64,000 nucleotides of DNA from Blastocladiella emersonii ATCC 22665 (GCA_025594325.1 JANHCV010000007.1:682001-746000), one strand, 5' to 3'. Shown: positions 43,720 through 57,027, counted from the first letter of the stretch. Translations and numbers: made by a program. Notes: generated from the sequence alone by a model not told the origin.

Positions 43720-43783
43720 CCTCGCCGTGTATCCGAGATGCATGAATGAGACTAGAAGTTGTACTACTGTATGTGCTTTGTTC

Positions 43784-43799
43784 GGGGGGGGGGGGGGGG
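43784..43799. repeat. poly-G tract (16 G)
   Basis: A run of 16 G in the 3' flank between the GPI-type gene and MRT4; an assembly-sensitive homopolymer. Confidence 0.9.
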
Positions 43800-43870
43800 A
43801 GAGGGAGCGAGCCGCCAGGGGAGGGGGAAGCAAGAGAAATAAAATACATGGGTGCGGTCACACGTCCGTT

Positions 43871-44725
43871 TCACTCGTCGGCCATTTCCACGTCGGCCTC
43901 CTCGTCGTCGGCCGTGGGCTCGACGACGAGCGCCTGGGCGGCGGCGGTCGGGAAGTGCTCGGCGAGGTCGGTCACCTTGGTCTCGGCCTTGTCGTAGAAG
44001 CAGATCGGGAACACGCGGAACTCGGCCTGCTGGTGGTAGAAGAGCTTGAGGAGCTGCGCCTGGTTGGCGTTGAGCACCTTGCCGGCGTGGCACACCGTGT
44101 ACGGCGCGAGCGAGGTCACCACACCCTTGACGAGCTTGGTCGGCATGCCGAGCTTGCGCAGCTGCGGCTCCATGTTGTGCGGGAACGACTCCTTGTCGAA
44201 GCCGCGCGTCACGGGGCCCTCGGGGATCTCGACCGTCGCCGTCGCCACGTTGCCGGCGCGCGCGTAGTCGGTCACGCTGAACGTCTTGAAGAAGTCGATC
44301 ACGGTCTCGGGCGCGCGGTCCGTGAACAGCAGACCGACCTGGCCCGTCATGCGCTCGGCGAGGACGTGGATGTCCTCGAGCGCCTCCTCGGCGGGTGTCA
44401 GACCGAGCGCCTTGGCGGCGACCTTGGTCTTGCCGAACACGAACCGCGAGTCCTCCCACTCGGAGCGCAGGTCCTTGAGCGTCGCATTCCGCATGTTGCT
44501 CACGCTGAACAGGAACACGTACTTGAACTGCTCGCACGCCTCGCGGATCTTCTCCACGAGCTTGTCCTTGGCCACGCGACCGACCTTGTTGGTCTTGGTG
44601 AGGTGGACTGCACGGCAGTGGCGAGCGGGTTCACCCAAAAGTCAGCGAACGGGGATTCCATCGGTCGTGATTCATGCATGTTCCATGGGATACTCACCAA
44701 CGCGCTGACGCTTCGACTTGGGCAT
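43871..44725 (-). CDS. MRT4: MRT4 homologue (ribosome assembly factor, P0-like)
   Basis: Minus-strand CDS complement(join(43871..44607,44698..44725)), 254 aa. The tiny exon 1 encodes MPKSKRQR plus part of a Val codon; the 90-nt intron (GTGAGT...CAG) leads to VHLTKTNKVGR. The L10-like fold follows: DKLVEKIREACEQFKYVFLF, SVSNMRNATLKDLRSEW, SRFVFGKTKVAAKALG, TGQVGLLFTDRAPETVIDFF, and SFPHNMEPQLRKLGMPTKLV. The tail is acidic (DDEEADVEMADE). MRT4 occupies the P0 site on pre-60S particles in the nucleolus and is exchanged for P0 in the stalk. MPKSKR and the length of about 240 aa are family hallmarks. Confidence 0.93.
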
Positions 44726-45100
44726 GGTGAATTAAGTTACGTGGGTTACAGTTACGTCTGGATCCAGCTCTCCTCAACACGGATTCCACGTTCGAGTCGT
44801 CGGACTGGGCGGCGGCAGGGCCGGAGGCGCGCGGCGAGGCGTCGCGTCGTGTTGACTGGGGCCAGCTGAAGCCACGTGGGCTGCTGCTACGGCGTTTCTG
44901 ACTTGAACTTTTGCCTCCAGCTCAATCAGGACGACCAATGGAGAAGAGGAGGACAACTTATACTGAATGAATGCACAACGCCGGTTGCGCCAAGACTACG
45001 CGCAGAATGTCCACGGGCCACGATCCAGCGCGGCCCGGGTGGAGGGGTTTATGTACACGGAGGAGGAGGCCTCCTCGTCGGGACCCTGGGTGCAGCGGGT
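44726..45100. other. intergenic region upstream of MRT4
   Basis: Promoter side of MRT4 and 3' flank of the next minus-strand gene. CCACGTGG occurs at about 44872-44879, and a minus-strand TATAAG-like stretch near 44949-44956. No gene is seen. Confidence 0.4.
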
Positions 45101-47111
45101 TCACGACGCACCCACCGCGACCTCGATGGGCGGTGTCCGTGGTGAGTCGCCGCCGCTGGCCTCGGTGCTCCCGGCCGCCGCGAACGGACGGAGCACGCGC
45201 CCGAGCCACGACGTGAGGCGGCCGAGCGACGGGACGGGGGCCATCGGCGCCTGCTGCGTCTCGGTCCCTGCGCTGTGGTCCGTGCTCGTGCTGCGGAACA
45301 GGCGCGCGATCTGCTTCATCCCCGACATGGCCGACGACGTGGACCGCACAAACGCCGAGTCGCGCCGCGTGCCCATATCGGTCGCCCCCGCCCCCGCCCC
45401 CGCCCCCGCCTCCACTGCGGCCGCTTCGCCGGCCGTCGCCTCGGTAGCGGCTGAGCTGGAGGTCTGCAGACTCGCCGAGAACGGGTGCTCGAGCTCGTGG
45501 CTCGGGAACCGCCGCAGCCGGAGCTCGGCGTTGCGGCGGACCAGGCCCGACGTGCTTGTAGTGGTTGGTTTGGGCTCGGGTTTGGTGCGGCGGACCAGGC
45601 GCGCCGGCTTTGTGCCGAGATCGACCCGCACGACGCGCGACGGCGGGAGCGCGTCGAGGCGTGTGACGACGGGTTTCGACTTGGATTTGGACTTGCGGCG
45701 GCCCAGGATGGCCGATAGGGACACGGGGGAGGGCGGTGCGGGCAGGTTTGAGGTCGGGAACTCGGGGAGGCTCGAGACGCGCGGCGGTGGGCGAGCGGTC
45801 TCGGCGACGAGCTCGACAGCGTCGGAGGTGGTGGTGGTGGCGGAAACATGCTGCTGCTGCTCGACGTGTACATGATGGTGGTGCTGCTCGGTCGTGACGG
45901 CCTGCGTCTCGATCACGGTCGACTCGACTGCTTCGACGGTCGCGGCACCGGTCTCCTCGGTGATGACCGTGGTGGTAGTCGTCGTCGTGGTAGTAGTCGT
46001 CGTGGTCGTGACGACAACCTCCTCGGTGCTCACCTCGCTCGCCGCCGCCGTCGCCGTGACCGCGACCGTCTTGGCCGCCGCCGCCGCGAACCGTGCCGCG
46101 GCGGGCGGCAGATGAAGCCCGTCGACCTTGCTGGCGACGGCGCGCGTGAGCTGGACACCCGGCGCATCATCCGCCGCATCGCTCTCCGACACCGTGAACG
46201 ACGACACGGACTCGCAGCTGATGGTGCGGTGCGACGCGAGTCGGTCGCGCCAGGTGACGCGCGATAAGTTGGGCGCGGAGGCCGGGTGCGGCGGCATAAT
46301 CAGGTCGCCCGCGCCGTGCTCGGGGAGCGACACGCACGTGGCGTTAGCGTTGACGGCGTAGCCCAGCTCGAACTCGGCGTTCAGCGAGTCGACCGACTTG
46401 GCGCGCTGGCGCGAGTTGAGGCGCGTGTTCTCGCGCGTCTTGACGTCCTCGAGCGCGGCGAGGAGGAACTTGGTCGCGGTGGGCGCGAGCGACGAGGTGC
46501 GCGGCGGAGGGTCGAGGACGGCAGGGACCAGGTCGCCCGTGCCGTCGGCGTGCTTGGCCAGATCAATGGTGGCGGCGGCGTCAGGCTCGGTCGGGTCGAG
46601 CGGCTGTAGCGGCGGGGACTGCAGCGACTCGGTGTCGCTCTCGACCAGGTCCTCCTCGGTCGCCTCCGAGATGATCAGGTCCTATCGTCTCATCACGGTC
46701 AGCCGAACCGCTTCGCTCGCTCGTCGCGACGAGCGCACGTACCTGGTTGGGCTGGAACCGCTTGACCTGCTTGCCGCGCATCGGCAGTGTGGCGGGTGCG
46801 GCCTTTTCATTCCACTTGCTACCCGCCGTCGAGGCCGAAGCTGGGAGAGGCAGCGTCGCCGCAGCGACCGGTGCGAGCGCGGGGCCGAGCGATCCCGCCG
46901 ACCCAAACCCCGAGTCCGACGACACGGCGAGCTGCGCGGGAATCCCGTTGATGGCCGTAGCAACCGAGGGCGGGGACGGCAGCGGCGAGCGCGGTCCCGT
47001 GGCCGGCGAGCCGGCGAGTGCGGGACGGCTCACCTGGACGGCCTTGCGGCGTCCGGCGTAGTAGCCCTCGTACTGGCTTCGCGATTGTTTGAGCACGTCG
47101 TCGTGTCCCAT
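45101..47111 (-). CDS. Ser/Thr-rich low-complexity protein of unknown function (649 aa)
   Basis: Minus-strand CDS complement(join(45101..46681,46743..47111)). The 61-nt phase-0 intron has GTACGT and TAG ends and joins KRFQPNQ to DLIISEATEEDLVESDTES. The N-terminus is MGHDDVLKQSRSQYEGYYAG. Notable stretches: RENTRLNSRQRAKSVDSLNA, a run of 14 Thr flanked by VVV and VITEETG, HHHHVHVEQQQH, GRRKSKSKSKP, and the basic RRTKPEPKPTTTSTSGLVRR. The Thr run is coded mostly by alternating ACG/ACC/ACT codons, so it is not a simple triplet expansion. No domain or membrane helix is visible; the protein is probably largely disordered and phosphorylated. Confidence 0.7.
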
Positions 47112-47771
47112 CTTTCGGGTTGTTGCTTCGTAGGGGCGGCAGTGCGCGCCGTCTATATCATGGAGTGGAGTTGAACTCCTCCTTGGAGATCGCAGTCCAA
47201 GGCTTCTTCCCCATCGGTGGCGAGAGGCTGAGCGGTCCGCGTGGAGGGAGACACTGAGCGCGAAGCGCGAATACGAGCGCGCGCGAACGTGTAGCCGTGG
47301 GAGACAGATTCCATGGAACGCTGGCCCTCGACGGCGCGTGCCAAGACAAGAGCGTGCGCGAGGGCCAAGGTGGGGCCGCGGCGGCGCGGCGCGTCTCGCA
47401 CCCGAGCGAAACGCGTCTCGCGACTCGACGCGTGCGGAACGTGTGACCCCACGCGGCCGATCAAAACACTTTTTTTCGCGCGCGCGCCTTCGCGACCGCT
47501 CGCTCGCCGCGCTGCTGCCCGCCCGGCGCACCCTTGCGCTGGCCCGAATCTCGTCACTCCACACGACGTCGCACCCCGACGACCTCGCCCTTCACCACTT
47601 ACTGCACCGGCCGCCCCTCTGATCCGGGCCTGCTGCTGAGTTGGGAACCGCTCCGTCGATCCGCCGCCGCTCTTCCTCCCTTACGGCGAGCAACCACCAA
47701 CCTCCCCGCCGCTGGACCGTTTCGCGCTTCACCTGCCCCTCCACAGCGCGACTCTGCCTCCCCGACCTTTG
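47112..47771. promoter_or_regulatory. divergent promoter region upstream of GCN1
   Basis: It contains GCGTCTCGC twice (47391-47399 and 47413-47421), a GATATAGA-like box about 45 nt upstream of the 649-aa protein's ATG on the minus strand, T6-T7 with CGCGCGCG near 47468-47488, and a pyrimidine-rich GCN1-proximal leader. No gene is seen. Confidence 0.45.
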
Positions 47772-50700
47772 ATGAGCGACTCTGCCGAGTTTGACGCGGT
47801 CGTCGCCGACCCGACCCCCGAGCTGCTTCGGCTGCTCGGCGCGTGCGGCGGCAACGCCCTCGCCGAGTGGATCTCCGAAGAGGTTGTGCCTCTGATCCAG
47901 GAGAAGGGTATGCTGAGGCTCCTCGATCCGCTGCAGCGAAAGATCACGGCTGATCATATCCTCCCCGCCGTGTGCGTGTAGACTCGCGCGTCCTGACCCC
48001 CGAGCTCGTGCGCTCGGTCCTGCCGCTCGTGCTGCACCGCTATGCCGCCCAGCCCAAGGCCGCGCGCGCCGCGCCGCTGCGCATCCTGACGGCGCTCCTC
48101 GCCGCGTCGGCGCACGACGCCAAGCTGCGCGGGTCCGTGGTCGAGGCGACCGTCAAGGTCGTCGACGCCCTCGTGCTCAAGCCGACGGCTGCGGGCAAGC
48201 TGCCGCACGCCGTGGCGCTGTCGTCGATCCTGTACGCGCAGGCGTGGGTTGCCGAGTGCATGGCCGCGCTCGGCGAGGGCGTCCCGCTGCGCCTGTTCGC
48301 CATCCACTGCACGCTGATCGGCCTCGCGCTGCACCACCCGGACTCGGCGCCCAACGTCGTCTCGCCCTCCAAGTTCCTGTACAAGACGGCCGCCGGCAAG
48401 GCGCTTGCGCCCGTGGCCGCGCCGTGGATCGTCGCCGACAAGCTCGGCGCCGACCTCGTGGTCGTGCACGGCTCGCTCGTCGAGCTCAGCCGCATGCTGC
48501 GCGCCGGCCGCATCGCGTGGTCCGACGACTGGGTCGCCTTCCTCGTCAAGCACCTCGTGACGTGCAAGTACGCCGTCCCCGCCAAGACGCTCCGCACGCT
48601 GCGCCCGCTGCTCGCCGCCATGGCGCCCGCCGAGATCCTCGCCGCCTCCGAGAAGGTGCTGCTGCGCTCGCCCGAGGTCATCCTGCCCTTCCTCGCCGAG
48701 TACCTCGCCGTGCGCGACGCCACCGAGCCGCTCGCCGTCAAGGAGTCGATCACCACCTCGCTCGCCAACCAGCTCATCTCGTCCAACGAGGCCAACGGCG
48801 CCCTCGCCCGCACCGTCTTCAAGCAGCTGTGGACCGTCGCCGACGCCGACGCGCGCGCCTCGCTCACCACCAAGGCCCTCGCCACGCTCCCGCGCTGCAC
48901 CTCGTGGCAGCTCAAGCACAACGTGTACCTCGCCCTCAAGTCCGTGCAGCTCACGCCCAAGGACATTGAGACCGCCGCCAAGAACGTCAAGGCCGAGGCC
49001 AACGACACGGTCGCCACCCTCGTCTACGAGATCCTCGCTGCGTACCACGCCGACCACATGGACACGATTCTCGGCACCTGGACCCGCGTCAACGACAAGG
49101 TCCGCAAGCAGGTCCTGCAGGTTATGTTCGACGCCGGCGCCCTCGTCCCCGCCGACAAGATCGCCACGGTGCACGACCACCTCGCCCTCGCGCACGTCCT
49201 GCGCGCTGGCACCTTTGACGCCAAGCGCGACGCCAAGAAGGTGGCCGCGCTCGTCGCCCTCAAGTCGGCCGACGCGTGCTACGTGCACTGCCTCAACCTG
49301 CTCGCGCAGGACCACCCGGGCACCCTGACGCCCGCGCAGCTCGAGAACGCGCTCGCCCTGACCCTCGCGTCGCCCCACGTCACGCTGCTGTCGCCCGCGC
49401 TCGCCGCCGACCCCGCCGTGTTCGTCGCGCTGACCAAGTACACGACCGGCATCAACCTCGCGTCACCGCCCGTGCGCAAGCACTACCTCGCCGTCCTGCA
49501 CCACCTCAAGTCTGAGGCCACGCTGCTCGACCTGCTCCTGTTCGCGCACCACCCCGTGATCCCCGAGGACAGCTGGCCCGCGCTCGCGTTTCACTGCAAG
49601 GTGCACATCGACAAGTGGCTGCCCCCGCGCGCCCCCGTCGCCCTCGAGCGCGTCCGCGCTGGTCTCTTCTCGACCATCGCCTGGGAGCGCGAGGCCGGCC
49701 TCCGCGCCGCGTCCACGCTCGTCTGGATCGACGGGTCGATCCTCCCCGAGCTCATGGGCATCGCGACCCAGCTCGTCGCCGAAACCAAGGCCAGCAAGAA
49801 GGCCGTGGCCGATGCCATCGAGGCGGCCGCTGCTGCCGCCGCGGTCCCGACGCCCAAGGGCGGCGCGGCCAAGGGCGGTCGTCCCGGCAGCGCGGCCGGC
49901 GGCAAGAAGCCCACTGCCGCGGCTGCGCCCGCGGCGCCCGCGATCCCCGCCGTCGTCGATAACACGCCGCTCGTGCTGGCGCTCATCACGGCGGCGACGA
50001 CGCACGGCTCGGCGCTCGACAACGTGATCCAGTCGATCATGGAGATCCTGCGCGAGATCGACATCAACGACCCGGGGCTCCCGGCGGCGTGGCGCGCCGT
50101 GTGCGGGTGCCTCGACGCGTCCGTGTCGAGCATCCACTCGACGCTCGCGTCGCTGCTCGTCACGTTCCACCACGACTCGGCCAACTCGGCGTCGCAGGAC
50201 GACATGATCAGCTCGGTGCTGTTCCAGGTCGCCATGAAGACGCAGACCGAGCCCGTGCACCCCGTCACCTTCGTCGTCCTGTACGAGCTCATGATCCGCG
50301 TCCTCGCCTCGGCCAAGCGCCGCTCCCGCACCACCGACAAGGTCGTCCTCAACCGCGTGCTCGACCACGTCGCGTTCATGGTCGACATCATGGCCCAGAA
50401 CGCCGCGCTCGCCTTCTCGCCGATTCTCCCCGTCGAGGCCCTCATGCGCGACCAGCTCGAGCTGCTGCGCACGTGGCGCAAGCAGGCTGGCAAGTCGCAC
50501 GAGGCTCTCGTCACGCTGTGCCACGCCAGCCCCGTCGGGACCCCCGGCATGCTCCAGATCCTCCTCGACGGGTGCGCCAACGCCGGCCAGGACCACGTCG
50601 TCGCGGCGTGCCTCGAGGCGTGCCTGTACGTCAAGACCGAGTTCCCGACGTCGGCCCGCGTCCTCGTCCACGCGCTCGGCGCCCACCCCATGTACACGGA

Positions 50701-53700
50701 GCTCGCCAAGCAGGTCATCGAGAAGCACCAGCTGACGGTCGACCTCGAGGTCGCCGACGAGCTCGTCCTCCTTGCCGAGAACGCGCCGCTCGCCAGTTGC
50801 GCGGCCTCGTTCCTCGGCAAGCTGCTCGCGCGCGACGCGGAGGCGAGCCGCGCCAAGGCCGACGCCCTGCACACGCTCATCACCAAGCGGTTCAAGGCGG
50901 CCATGGTGATCCCCGTGCTCAAGGACGAGTTCGGCATGACCATCAAGGTCGAGAAGGACACGATCACGCCGCGCCTCGGCCTCGTCGAGTGCCTCGCGGT
51001 CCTCGCGCCGTACCTCAACGGCACCTCGGCCCCGCTCAAGCAGTGGGTCCCGCTCCTCGACGACGCGTCGTCGGACGTCCGCGGCCTCCTCCAGCAGGCC
51101 CTGCGCGCCTACATCCACGCCCACAGCAACAAGGAGTTCATTGCTGTGCTGCAGGGCTTCGCCAAGCACAAGAACGACGACGTGCGCGAGTCGGTGGTCG
51201 TCCTCACGGGCGCGTGCGCCACGCACCTCGGCGCCAAGGACCCGCAGCTCAAGGAGATTGTGACGATCCTGATCGCCGCGCTGCGCACGCCCTCCGAGAC
51301 GGTCCAGACCGCCGTCGCCCAGTGCCTCGGCGAGCTCCCCGTCGACGCCAAGACGCTCCTGCCCGGTCTCGTCAACACGCTCTTCACCGAGGAGAGCTAC
51401 GCGGTCCAGCGCGGTGCCGCGTACGGTGCCGCGGGCCTGCTCGCGTCGCACCCGGCACTCTTTGTCGAGTTCAAGCTCATGGAGGCGATCCGCAAGAACC
51501 TCGACGCCAAGGAGCTGCGCGCGCGCCAGGGCGCGCTCCTCCTCCTCGAGTGCTGCACCATCTCCATGGGCCGCCAGTTCGAGCCGTGGCTCATCCTCGC
51601 CACCCCCAACCTGCTCGCGCTCTTCGCCGACACCAACGCGGCGGTGCGCCAGGCCACCGTCGACACAGCGCGCGTCATGATGAAGCACATTTCGTCCCAC
51701 GCCGTCAAGCTGCTGATGCCCACGCTCATGGAGGGTCTCCGGTCGGACGCGTGGCGGACCAAGAAGGCGAGTATCGAGCTGCTGTCGTCCATGGCGTTCT
51801 GCGCCGCCGACAAGCTCTCGGGCACGCTCCCGACGCTCGTCCCCGCCATGCTCGAGGCCATGTCCGACTCGCACCTGCAGGTCAGCAAGGCGGCGCGCGA
51901 GGCCATCAACACGTTCGCGTCCGTCATCAACACGCCCGAGATCGAGGTCATGGTCCCGATGCTCCTCGACGCCATCATTCACGGCGAGGCCAAGACGCTC
52001 CCCGCGCTCCAGGCCCTCAGCTTCACCACGTTCGAGCACTACCTCGACCCGCCGTCGCTCGCGCTCGTCGCGCCCGTCGTCCTGCAGGGTCTCACCAGCC
52101 GCTCCGCCGACATGAAGTCGACGGCGGCCAAGATTCTCGGCAACCTGACGTCGCTCACCATGCTGCGCGACCTCATGTACTACATCCCGAACCTGATGCC
52201 GGCACTCCTGCTCGTCGTCGCCGACGCGGTCCCCAAGACCCGCGCCATGGCGTCGCGCACGCTCGGTATCCTGGTCCGCAACGTCGGCCAGTCGACGTTC
52301 CCGAGTCTCGTGCCCGACCTGTTCCGCGTCCTCGACAACCCGGCGGCCTCGGCCGTCGAGAAGTCGGGTGCCGCGCAGGGTCTGTCCGAGGTGCTCGCCG
52401 CGCTCGGCAAGGAGTCGCTCGACGCGTGGATGCCCACGATCCTCGAGGGCCTCAACTCGAGCAAGCGTGACGGGTACCTGGTGCTCCTCGTCTACCTCCC
52501 CGCGACCTACGGCGCCACCTACACCGAGTACATTTCCTCAACGCTGCCGCCCATCCTCGACGGTCTCGCCGACGAGGCCGAGATGGTCCGCGACTCGGCC
52601 CTCCGCGCCGCCCAGATCCTCATCGACCTGTTCAACGCCAAGGCCATCGACCTGCTCCTCCCCGAGCTCATCAAGGGCGTCTACAACCCCAGCTGGCGTA
52701 TTCGCCAGTCGTCGGTCCACCTGCTCGGTACGCATACTCCCTTTTCGCGATCAGGTGCGGTCAAGGAGATGGAACTAACGGTTATTCCCAAAAACAGGCG
52801 ACATGCTCGGCCGCATCATGGGCCAGAAGGTCAAGTCGCCGGCCAAGTCGCTTGGCAACGACCTGGGCGAGGACGGTGCCGAGGACGAGGAGGACGAGGA
52901 CAGCGACAGCGACGACGACGAGCCCGTGCACCAGACGCACACGCAGCAGATCAAGAAGCTGCAGGACGCGCTCGGCATGGACATGTACCAGCGCACGCTC
53001 GCGTCGCTGTACGTGCTGCGCGCCGACGCGTCGGGCGTCGTCCGCCACACGGCGTCGCACGTCTGGCGCATGCTCGTGTCCAACACGCCGCGCCAGCTCA
53101 AGGACATCCTGCCCGTGCTGCTCGAGATCATCCTCGAGTACCTGGCGCGCGAGCCGCCCGCGCTCAAGGGCGCCGACGGCGACGACGAGGACGACGACGA
53201 GCTGGTCGAGGTCGACGAGCTCGAGGAGATCGTGCAGACTATCGCCAACACGCTGGTCGATATTGTGCAGAAGCTCGGCGACAGCATCGTCACGATGCTC
53301 ATGCCGCTGCTCGTGCGCAACCTCGAGGAGTCGCCGCGCGGCGTGTGCATGGCGCTGATCCACGTTATGAAGGCCGCGGGCCGCCACCACATGAGCGACC
53401 ACCGTGCGTCCGCCGTCCAGGTGATCGCCTTCGCGCTCAAGCACCCGTCCGAGGAGGTGCGCGAGGCCGGCGCCGCCGCCTTCGACGAGCTCCTGCAGCA
53501 GGCCGGCAACGCGAGTATCGACGCGGTCCTCATGCCCATGCTCAAGGACCTGCCCGACAGCCTCAGCGGCCTGCAGCACGTCATGTCCGTGCGCGGCCAC
53601 GTTGTGCTCCCCGTGCTCCTGCCGTCGCTGCTCGCCAAGGTCGATGAGGCCTCGTGCAGCGCCCTCGCGTCGCTGCTCTCGGTCGCCTCGCTCGGCCGCA

Positions 53701-54713
53701 AGACGGCCAGCGTGCTCGCGTCGCTGCTCGACCAGTACAACAGCCACGTCGTGCCCGCGATCCGCGCGCTCCTGTCGCACGACCTCGACGAGGATGACCT
53801 CGACGACCTCAGCGAAGTGCTCGACGAGCACCGCGAGGGCGAGGGTATGGCCGGCGTCGCCACCGCGATCGCCGCGCTCGCCCCGCACGCGACGCAGTGG
53901 TACAAGCAGCAGTGGCTCGGCTGGCTCATCGCTGAGCTCGCGACCGAGGACGCGGCCCTCGTGCCCCTCGTGTACGAGGCTATGGACGCGGTCGTCAAGA
54001 GCATCCCCAAGGACGAGCTCGAGGGCTACGTCGCGACCGTCGCCATCGGCCTGTCCAAGCACTTCAGCGCGGCCAAGACGGCGGCCGGCGGCGTGTCCAA
54101 CGAGGTGCCGCCGCTCGCCGTGTTCGCGCAGCACCCGCGCGGCCCCGCGCCGCCGCTCGCCATCGTCCTGCACACGCTCATGTACGGCGCGCACAAGGAG
54201 CAGGCGGTCCGCGCCCTGATCCTGATCATCGCGCAGACGCCGGGCGCCAACCTGCGCGCGCACGTCACGGCCATGACGGGCCCGCTCATCCGCATCCTCG
54301 GCGACCGCGTCACGGGCGTCGTCAAGGCGCTCATCCTCGAGGCCGTCACGCTGCTCCTCACGCGCGTCGCCCTCATGCTCAAGCCGTTCATCCCGCAGCT
54401 CTCGCGCACGCTCGTCAAGCAGCTCGACAGCGACGAGGCCAAGGTGCTCGCCAAGGCCCAGGAGGCCCTCACGGTCCTGCTCGGCCTGCACCCGCGCCCC
54501 GACACGCTCCTCGCCGAGCTCGCCGCGCTCGTCTCGGCCGACCGCGACGCCGCCGCCGTCAACGCGATCGGTAACGTCCTCGTCGTCGGTGCCCAGTACG
54601 CCAAGGACGCGGCACCGCTCCGCGCCGCCGTCGACGCGCTCAAGGCTGCCGGCGCCCCCGTCCCCGCCCGCGAGCTCGCCAACGCGGTCGCGGCCAAGTT
54701 CCCCGCCGCCTAA
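47772..54713 (+). CDS. GCN1: GCN1 translational regulator (HEAT-repeat, ribosome-binding)
   Basis: CDS join(47772..47907,47982..52727,52798..54713), 2265 aa. Introns are GTATGC...TAG (74 nt) and GTACGC...CAG (70 nt), both phase 1. The whole protein is HEAT repeats. The eEF3-like core includes YAVQRGAAYGAAGLLA, ARQGALLLLECCTISMGRQF, VRQATVDTARVMMKHISSHA and WRTKKASIELLSSMAFCAAD, and the region that recruits GCN2 (IRQSSVHLLGDMLGRIMGQK onward) contains an acidic insertion. GCN1 binds collided ribosomes and activates GCN2 kinase, phosphorylating eIF2alpha during amino-acid starvation. It is somewhat shorter than the yeast protein (about 2,670 aa); the shortening seems to be N-terminal. Long antisense open frames over it are composition artefacts. 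Confidence 0.95.
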
Positions 54714-54798
54714 GGCGACTCCTCCTCCCTCCCTAGTCAGTTTTCTTTTGCCCAAAATTCTTCCGATACACATTTTGCATCATCTTTGACCATCCTCG

Positions 54799-56950
54799 TC
54801 ACTTTGAACTGGACGGCGGCATTCGGTCGAGCTCCGGCCGGATCGTTGTGGACCGCCAGAACCCGCGCCGCGACTTTTTCTCCTGCGTCGCGGGTTGCTG
54901 CTGAACTGATGGACCCGCATCGCTCGCCCTCGCTGCTGTCGCCGCGTTACTCGGCGCCGCAGCGCGCGGCGGCGGCGGGGTATCCGCCATATCGTCGCTG
55001 ATACTGATATTGATCCCGGAGAACTTGCCGAGGTTGATCGCGTGCCCGCTGCTGTTCGCGCGGGTGAGCGTCGGCGGCCCGCCGCGGCCGCCGGGCAGGA
55101 ACAAGTCGTTGATCCCGCCGAGCAGCGACCCGGACGACAGCGACCCGCCGACGCCGCTCGACCGCGTCGTCCCACCGCCACCGCCGCTGCCGCTCGTGCC
55201 CGAGGTCGCGGTGCTCGGCCCGCCCCACGCCATGCTGCTGCTCAGGCTCCCGCCTGCGCGGAACGAGGACGACGACGGCGCGAGCGCGGGGGGCGGCGGG
55301 CCGGCCGAGGCCACGGCCAGGTTGCGCTTCGACGAGTAGCCCGGGACCGACAGGTACCGCGAACTGCCGGACCCGGCGGTCGGGAGGCCAACGTTGGACG
55401 TCGACGTGGACGCCGTGGGCCCGCCGCTGCCGTTTGAGCGGTGCCGCGTGTTGCGATTCCCACTGCCCGATCGGCCCTGAGTCCCGCTGCCGCTGCGCGA
55501 GCTCGCGTGGTGGTGGTGGGCGGCGGGCGAGGGCGGCGCGGATGGCGACGCGGACCGGTTGTAGTGCACGTCGAACGCGCTCGTGACGGATGTCGACGCG
55601 CGGCGGACGCCAAACTCGTGGTGATGGTGATGGTGGTGGCCGCGCAGGTGCGCACCCGTGCGCGGATCGTCATCGTCGTCGTCGTAATCGTCCTCCGCGG
55701 GACTGTCCTCTCCGCTGCTGTAGTGCCCGCCGCCGCCACCCCCGCCGCCGCCGTGGGGTGAGATGGCGTTGGCCGACATGTGCACGGCGCCGGCGCCCGC
55801 AGCCGAGTCGGACGGCGAGTACTGCGAGCGCATGGACATGGACCGGCCACGGTGCCGCGCGGGCGAGTCGGGGGTCTGCTGTTGCTGTTGCTGCTGCTGT
55901 TGTTGCTGCGCCGCCGCGGCCGCGGCGATACTCTGCCTCGACGCGGCGTCGAAGCTGGTGATGGACGAGACGGGCGGCCGCGGACACGCGAACCCCTGGG
56001 TGCTGACGCTGGTCGCGTCGACGTGGAACGAGGCCGACGGCGGCGGCGTGGTGGACATGCGGCCGGCGGCGGCGGCGGCCGACGAGATGGAGCCGTGGAT
56101 CGCCGGGTTGTACGTGAGCGAGTCTTCGGACGACCCGGGTGTCGTGGACAGGCTCGGGTCGGGCCGCGCGCCGCTCGACCGGCACTGCGGCGCGAGCTTG
56201 AGGTCCTTGGCGGCGTCGAGCGGCGGCGCCGAGTCGGACCACGTCAGCGACGGGGACATGATCGAGCCCGACCGCTGGCCCCAGTGGTTGCTCGTGTTGG
56301 ACATGGTGATGGACGTGTCGTTGGACGGGTACTGCTGCTGGCCGGGCACGCCGAGGTTCGCCTTGGCGCCCGCGGCCAGCGCCAGCGTCATGGCCGCGGC
56401 CTCGGACGCGAGCGACGCCGTGGTCCCCGTGCTGCTCGAGTCGCCGCTTTCGGTGCCGTTCGCCGGAAAGTAGCTACCCGGCCGTGGCGGTTCAACTCCC
56501 GCTCCCTGCCGTTGCCGCGTCGGGAGCGAGTAGTGCCGCGGGACGGTTCCGGTACTCGTCCCACCGCCAGCGGGCAGCGCGATGGATGAGGTCGTCGACT
56601 GATTGACGTTGGGCGGCGAGTAGCCCGCGCCAGCGCTCACCGCGGCGCCCGTCCGCGGCCCGGTCCCGGTGTAGTACGATCCCGAGTGGCCCGACTGCCA
56701 CGATCGCACGGACCGCGGGATGGACCCGACGCCGCCCGGGCCGGCGCCGCTGTACACGCTGCTCCCGCCGAGCGTCCCGCCGACGCCGGTGCCCGACCGG
56801 TTGAGCGACGAGTCGCGCGACGACGTGCTGTACGGGCTGCGGGTGTCGGTGCGCGGGTTCGTGCGGAGCGGGGCCTACATGAGGCGGGAAGTGGTGAGCG
56901 GGAGGGTGATTGCGGCGAGGTGAGAGATGGGTGGAGCGCACCGAGGCCAT
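54799..56950 (-). CDS. Ser/Gly-rich low-complexity protein with 9-nt first exon (694 aa)
   Basis: Minus-strand model complement(join(54799..56874,56942..56950)). Exon 1 would encode only MAS before a GTGCGC...TAG intron of 67 nt; exon 2 then reads APLRTNPRTDTRSPYSTSSR. No in-frame ATG opens exon 2 near its 5' end, which supports the mini-exon. The protein is almost all low complexity: Q11, G10, D6 and H7 runs, and many Ser/Thr/Gly. The more complex C-terminus GGINDLFLPGGRGGPPTLTR, GHAINLGKFSGINISISDD and KKSRRGFWRST may be the conserved functional part. Function is unknown; probably a disordered scaffold. Confidence 0.6.
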
Positions 56951-57027
56951 GATGGTGCCAGGCACGAGGCCGCCCACGGTATAGCTCGAGGTTCCAGATT
57001 CCTTCTACACTCGGCGGTCATCGAGGA

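Noticed and set aside
47954-52039. Two long minus-strand open frames antisense to GCN1
   Set aside because: Same composition artefact; the sense strand has clear HEAT-repeat homology.
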